The notes beneath the pieces were generated by a model that worked only from the letters and a program-made list of their open reading frames with translations, did not search any database and had not been told where the DNA came from. From positions 62,001 through 126,000 of the forward strand of contig NZ_QOLC01000098.1 of the NCBI RefSeq assembly GCF_003333325.1: 64,000 bases of DNA, read 5' to 3'. Source of the stretch: Candidatus Ulvibacter alkanivorans (lineage in GTDB: Bacteria; Bacteroidota; Bacteroidia; Flavobacteriales; Flavobacteriaceae). Positions 63,382-64,000 of this stretch are shown one piece after another. Within the stretch, counting starts at the first letter, position 1. Every line of letters starts with the position of its first letter. The translations under genes were made by a program, and so were the position numbers.

Positions 63382-64000
63382 ATGAATATAGAAGAAATTT
63401 ACGGTCATTTCCTTAAAAGCTCCGGTATTTGCACAGACACTAGAAAGATCACGCCAAACTGTTTGTTCGTTGCACTAAAAGGAGCGAAGTTCGATGGAAA
63501 TACTTTTGCTTCCGAAGCAATACAACAAGGAGCGTACAAAGCGCTTATAGATGACCCAACTTACGAAAACAGCACTGGCACTACCCTCTTATGTGAAAAC
63601 AGCTTAGAAACACTTCAGCGGCTGGCAACACACCATCGTAAAGCCTTGGGACTTCCCATTATTGCGTTGACCGGAAGTAATGGAAAGACGACCACCAAGG
63701 AACTGATCCACGCTGTGTTAGCACAACAATACAAGGTTTCGGCAACCATCGGCAACCTAAACAATCATATTGGTGTACCACTTACCTTGTTAAATATGCA
63801 CCAAGAAACCGAGATAGGAATCGTTGAAATGGGAGCTAATCATCACGGAGAAATCGCCGCACTTTGTGAAATCGCACTGCCCGATTATGGTTATATAACG
63901 AATTTTGGCAAGGCGCACTTGGAAGGCTTCGGAAGCTTAGAAGGGGTCGTAAAAGCCAAAACTGAATTGTACCGACATCTCAAGGAGCGAGGAAAACCGG
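63382..64000 (+). CDS. murF: UDP-N-acetylmuramoyl-tripeptide:D-alanyl-D-alanine ligase, 5' part
   Basis: Starts at ATG 63382 and remains open for 206 codons to the window edge. The N-terminal domain has SSGICTDTRKITPNCLFVAL and GNTFASEAIQQGAYKAL; the ATP loop ALTGSNGKTTTKELIH is at about residues 96-111; VEMGANHHGEIA and ITNFGKAHLEGFGSLEGV follow. These blocks identify MurF, which adds D-Ala-D-Ala to the UDP-MurNAc tripeptide. The C-terminal half is missing only because the window ends. Position behind gldJ is conserved in Flavobacteriaceae. Confidence 0.94.
   Translation, partial: MNIEEIYGHFLKSSGICTDTRKITPNCLFVALKGAKFDGNTFASEAIQQGAYKALIDDPTYENSTGTTLLCENSLETLQRLATHHRKALGLPIIALTGSNGKTTTKELIHAVLAQQYKVSATIGNLNNHIGVPLTLLNMHQETEIGIVEMGANHHGEIAALCEIALPDYGYITNFGKAHLEGFGSLEGVVKAKTELYRHLKERGKP

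Overview
The window looks like chromosomal DNA of a marine-type, gliding Flavobacteriaceae (Bacteroidota). The evidence is a str/S10 ribosomal cluster without tuf between fusA and rpsJ, tandem SusC/SusD pairs, lipoproteins with acidic residues after the lipobox Cys, the type IX secretion / gliding genes porU, porV and gldJ with murF behind gldJ, a short-LID adenylate kinase, and promoters of the Bacteroidota type (TTTG or TTG, 18-22 bases, TAnnTTTG). Genus cannot be settled from the sequence. No tRNA, rRNA, CRISPR array, insertion sequence, phage or integrase was seen, and no gene-free stretch exceeds about 300 bases.

Layout. 1-6,567 (minus): rpsL-rpsG-fusA-rpsJ, a terminator-like hairpin, then rplC-rplD-rplW-rplB-rpsS-rplV (rplV cut by the window edge). 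6,667-8,364: an Omp85-type outer-membrane barrel. 8,485-18,439: two SusC/SusD systems, the second with an extra lipoprotein, and no degradative enzyme beside them. 18,507-28,782: housekeeping genes (rlmB, rhomboid protease, rarA, radC, a YjjG-type phosphatase), an uncharacterised three-gene envelope operon, a deacetylase-like protein that seems to have lost its active-site residues, a DinB-like protein, a PaiB-like flavoprotein and a lipoprotein. 28,832-39,066: mpl, a TPR protein, a DUF4136 lipoprotein, an alpha/beta hydrolase, obg, adk, purK-purE and an M3 peptidase; two copies of a structured palindromic intergenic repeat lie here. 39,251-43,849: an ECF sigma factor with a tiny zinc-finger partner, a UbiA-like membrane protein and gcvP. 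43,934-46,365: a compact operon of a FabH-like condensing enzyme, a methyltransferase and a glycosyltransferase. 46,436-52,902: alkaline phosphatase, MlaE/MlaF-type ABC transporter, then on the minus strand an SDR, SprT-like, mannose-1-phosphate guanylyltransferase and DUF389 operon. 52,989-61,405 (minus): porU, porV, cdd, pdhA, pdhC. 61,626-64,000: gldJ, a strong terminator and the 5' part of murF.

How the genes fit together. Much of the accessory content serves the cell envelope: nutrient import (SusCD), outer-membrane assembly (Omp85), lipid asymmetry (MlaEF), peptidoglycan recycling and synthesis (mpl, murF), and protein secretion and gliding (porU, porV, gldJ). The points most worth a second look are the palindromic repeat family, the internal hairpin of the S10 operon, the apparent pseudo-deacetylase, the condensing enzyme-methyltransferase-glycosyltransferase operon, and inverted repeats that carry both stop codons at two convergent gene junctions.
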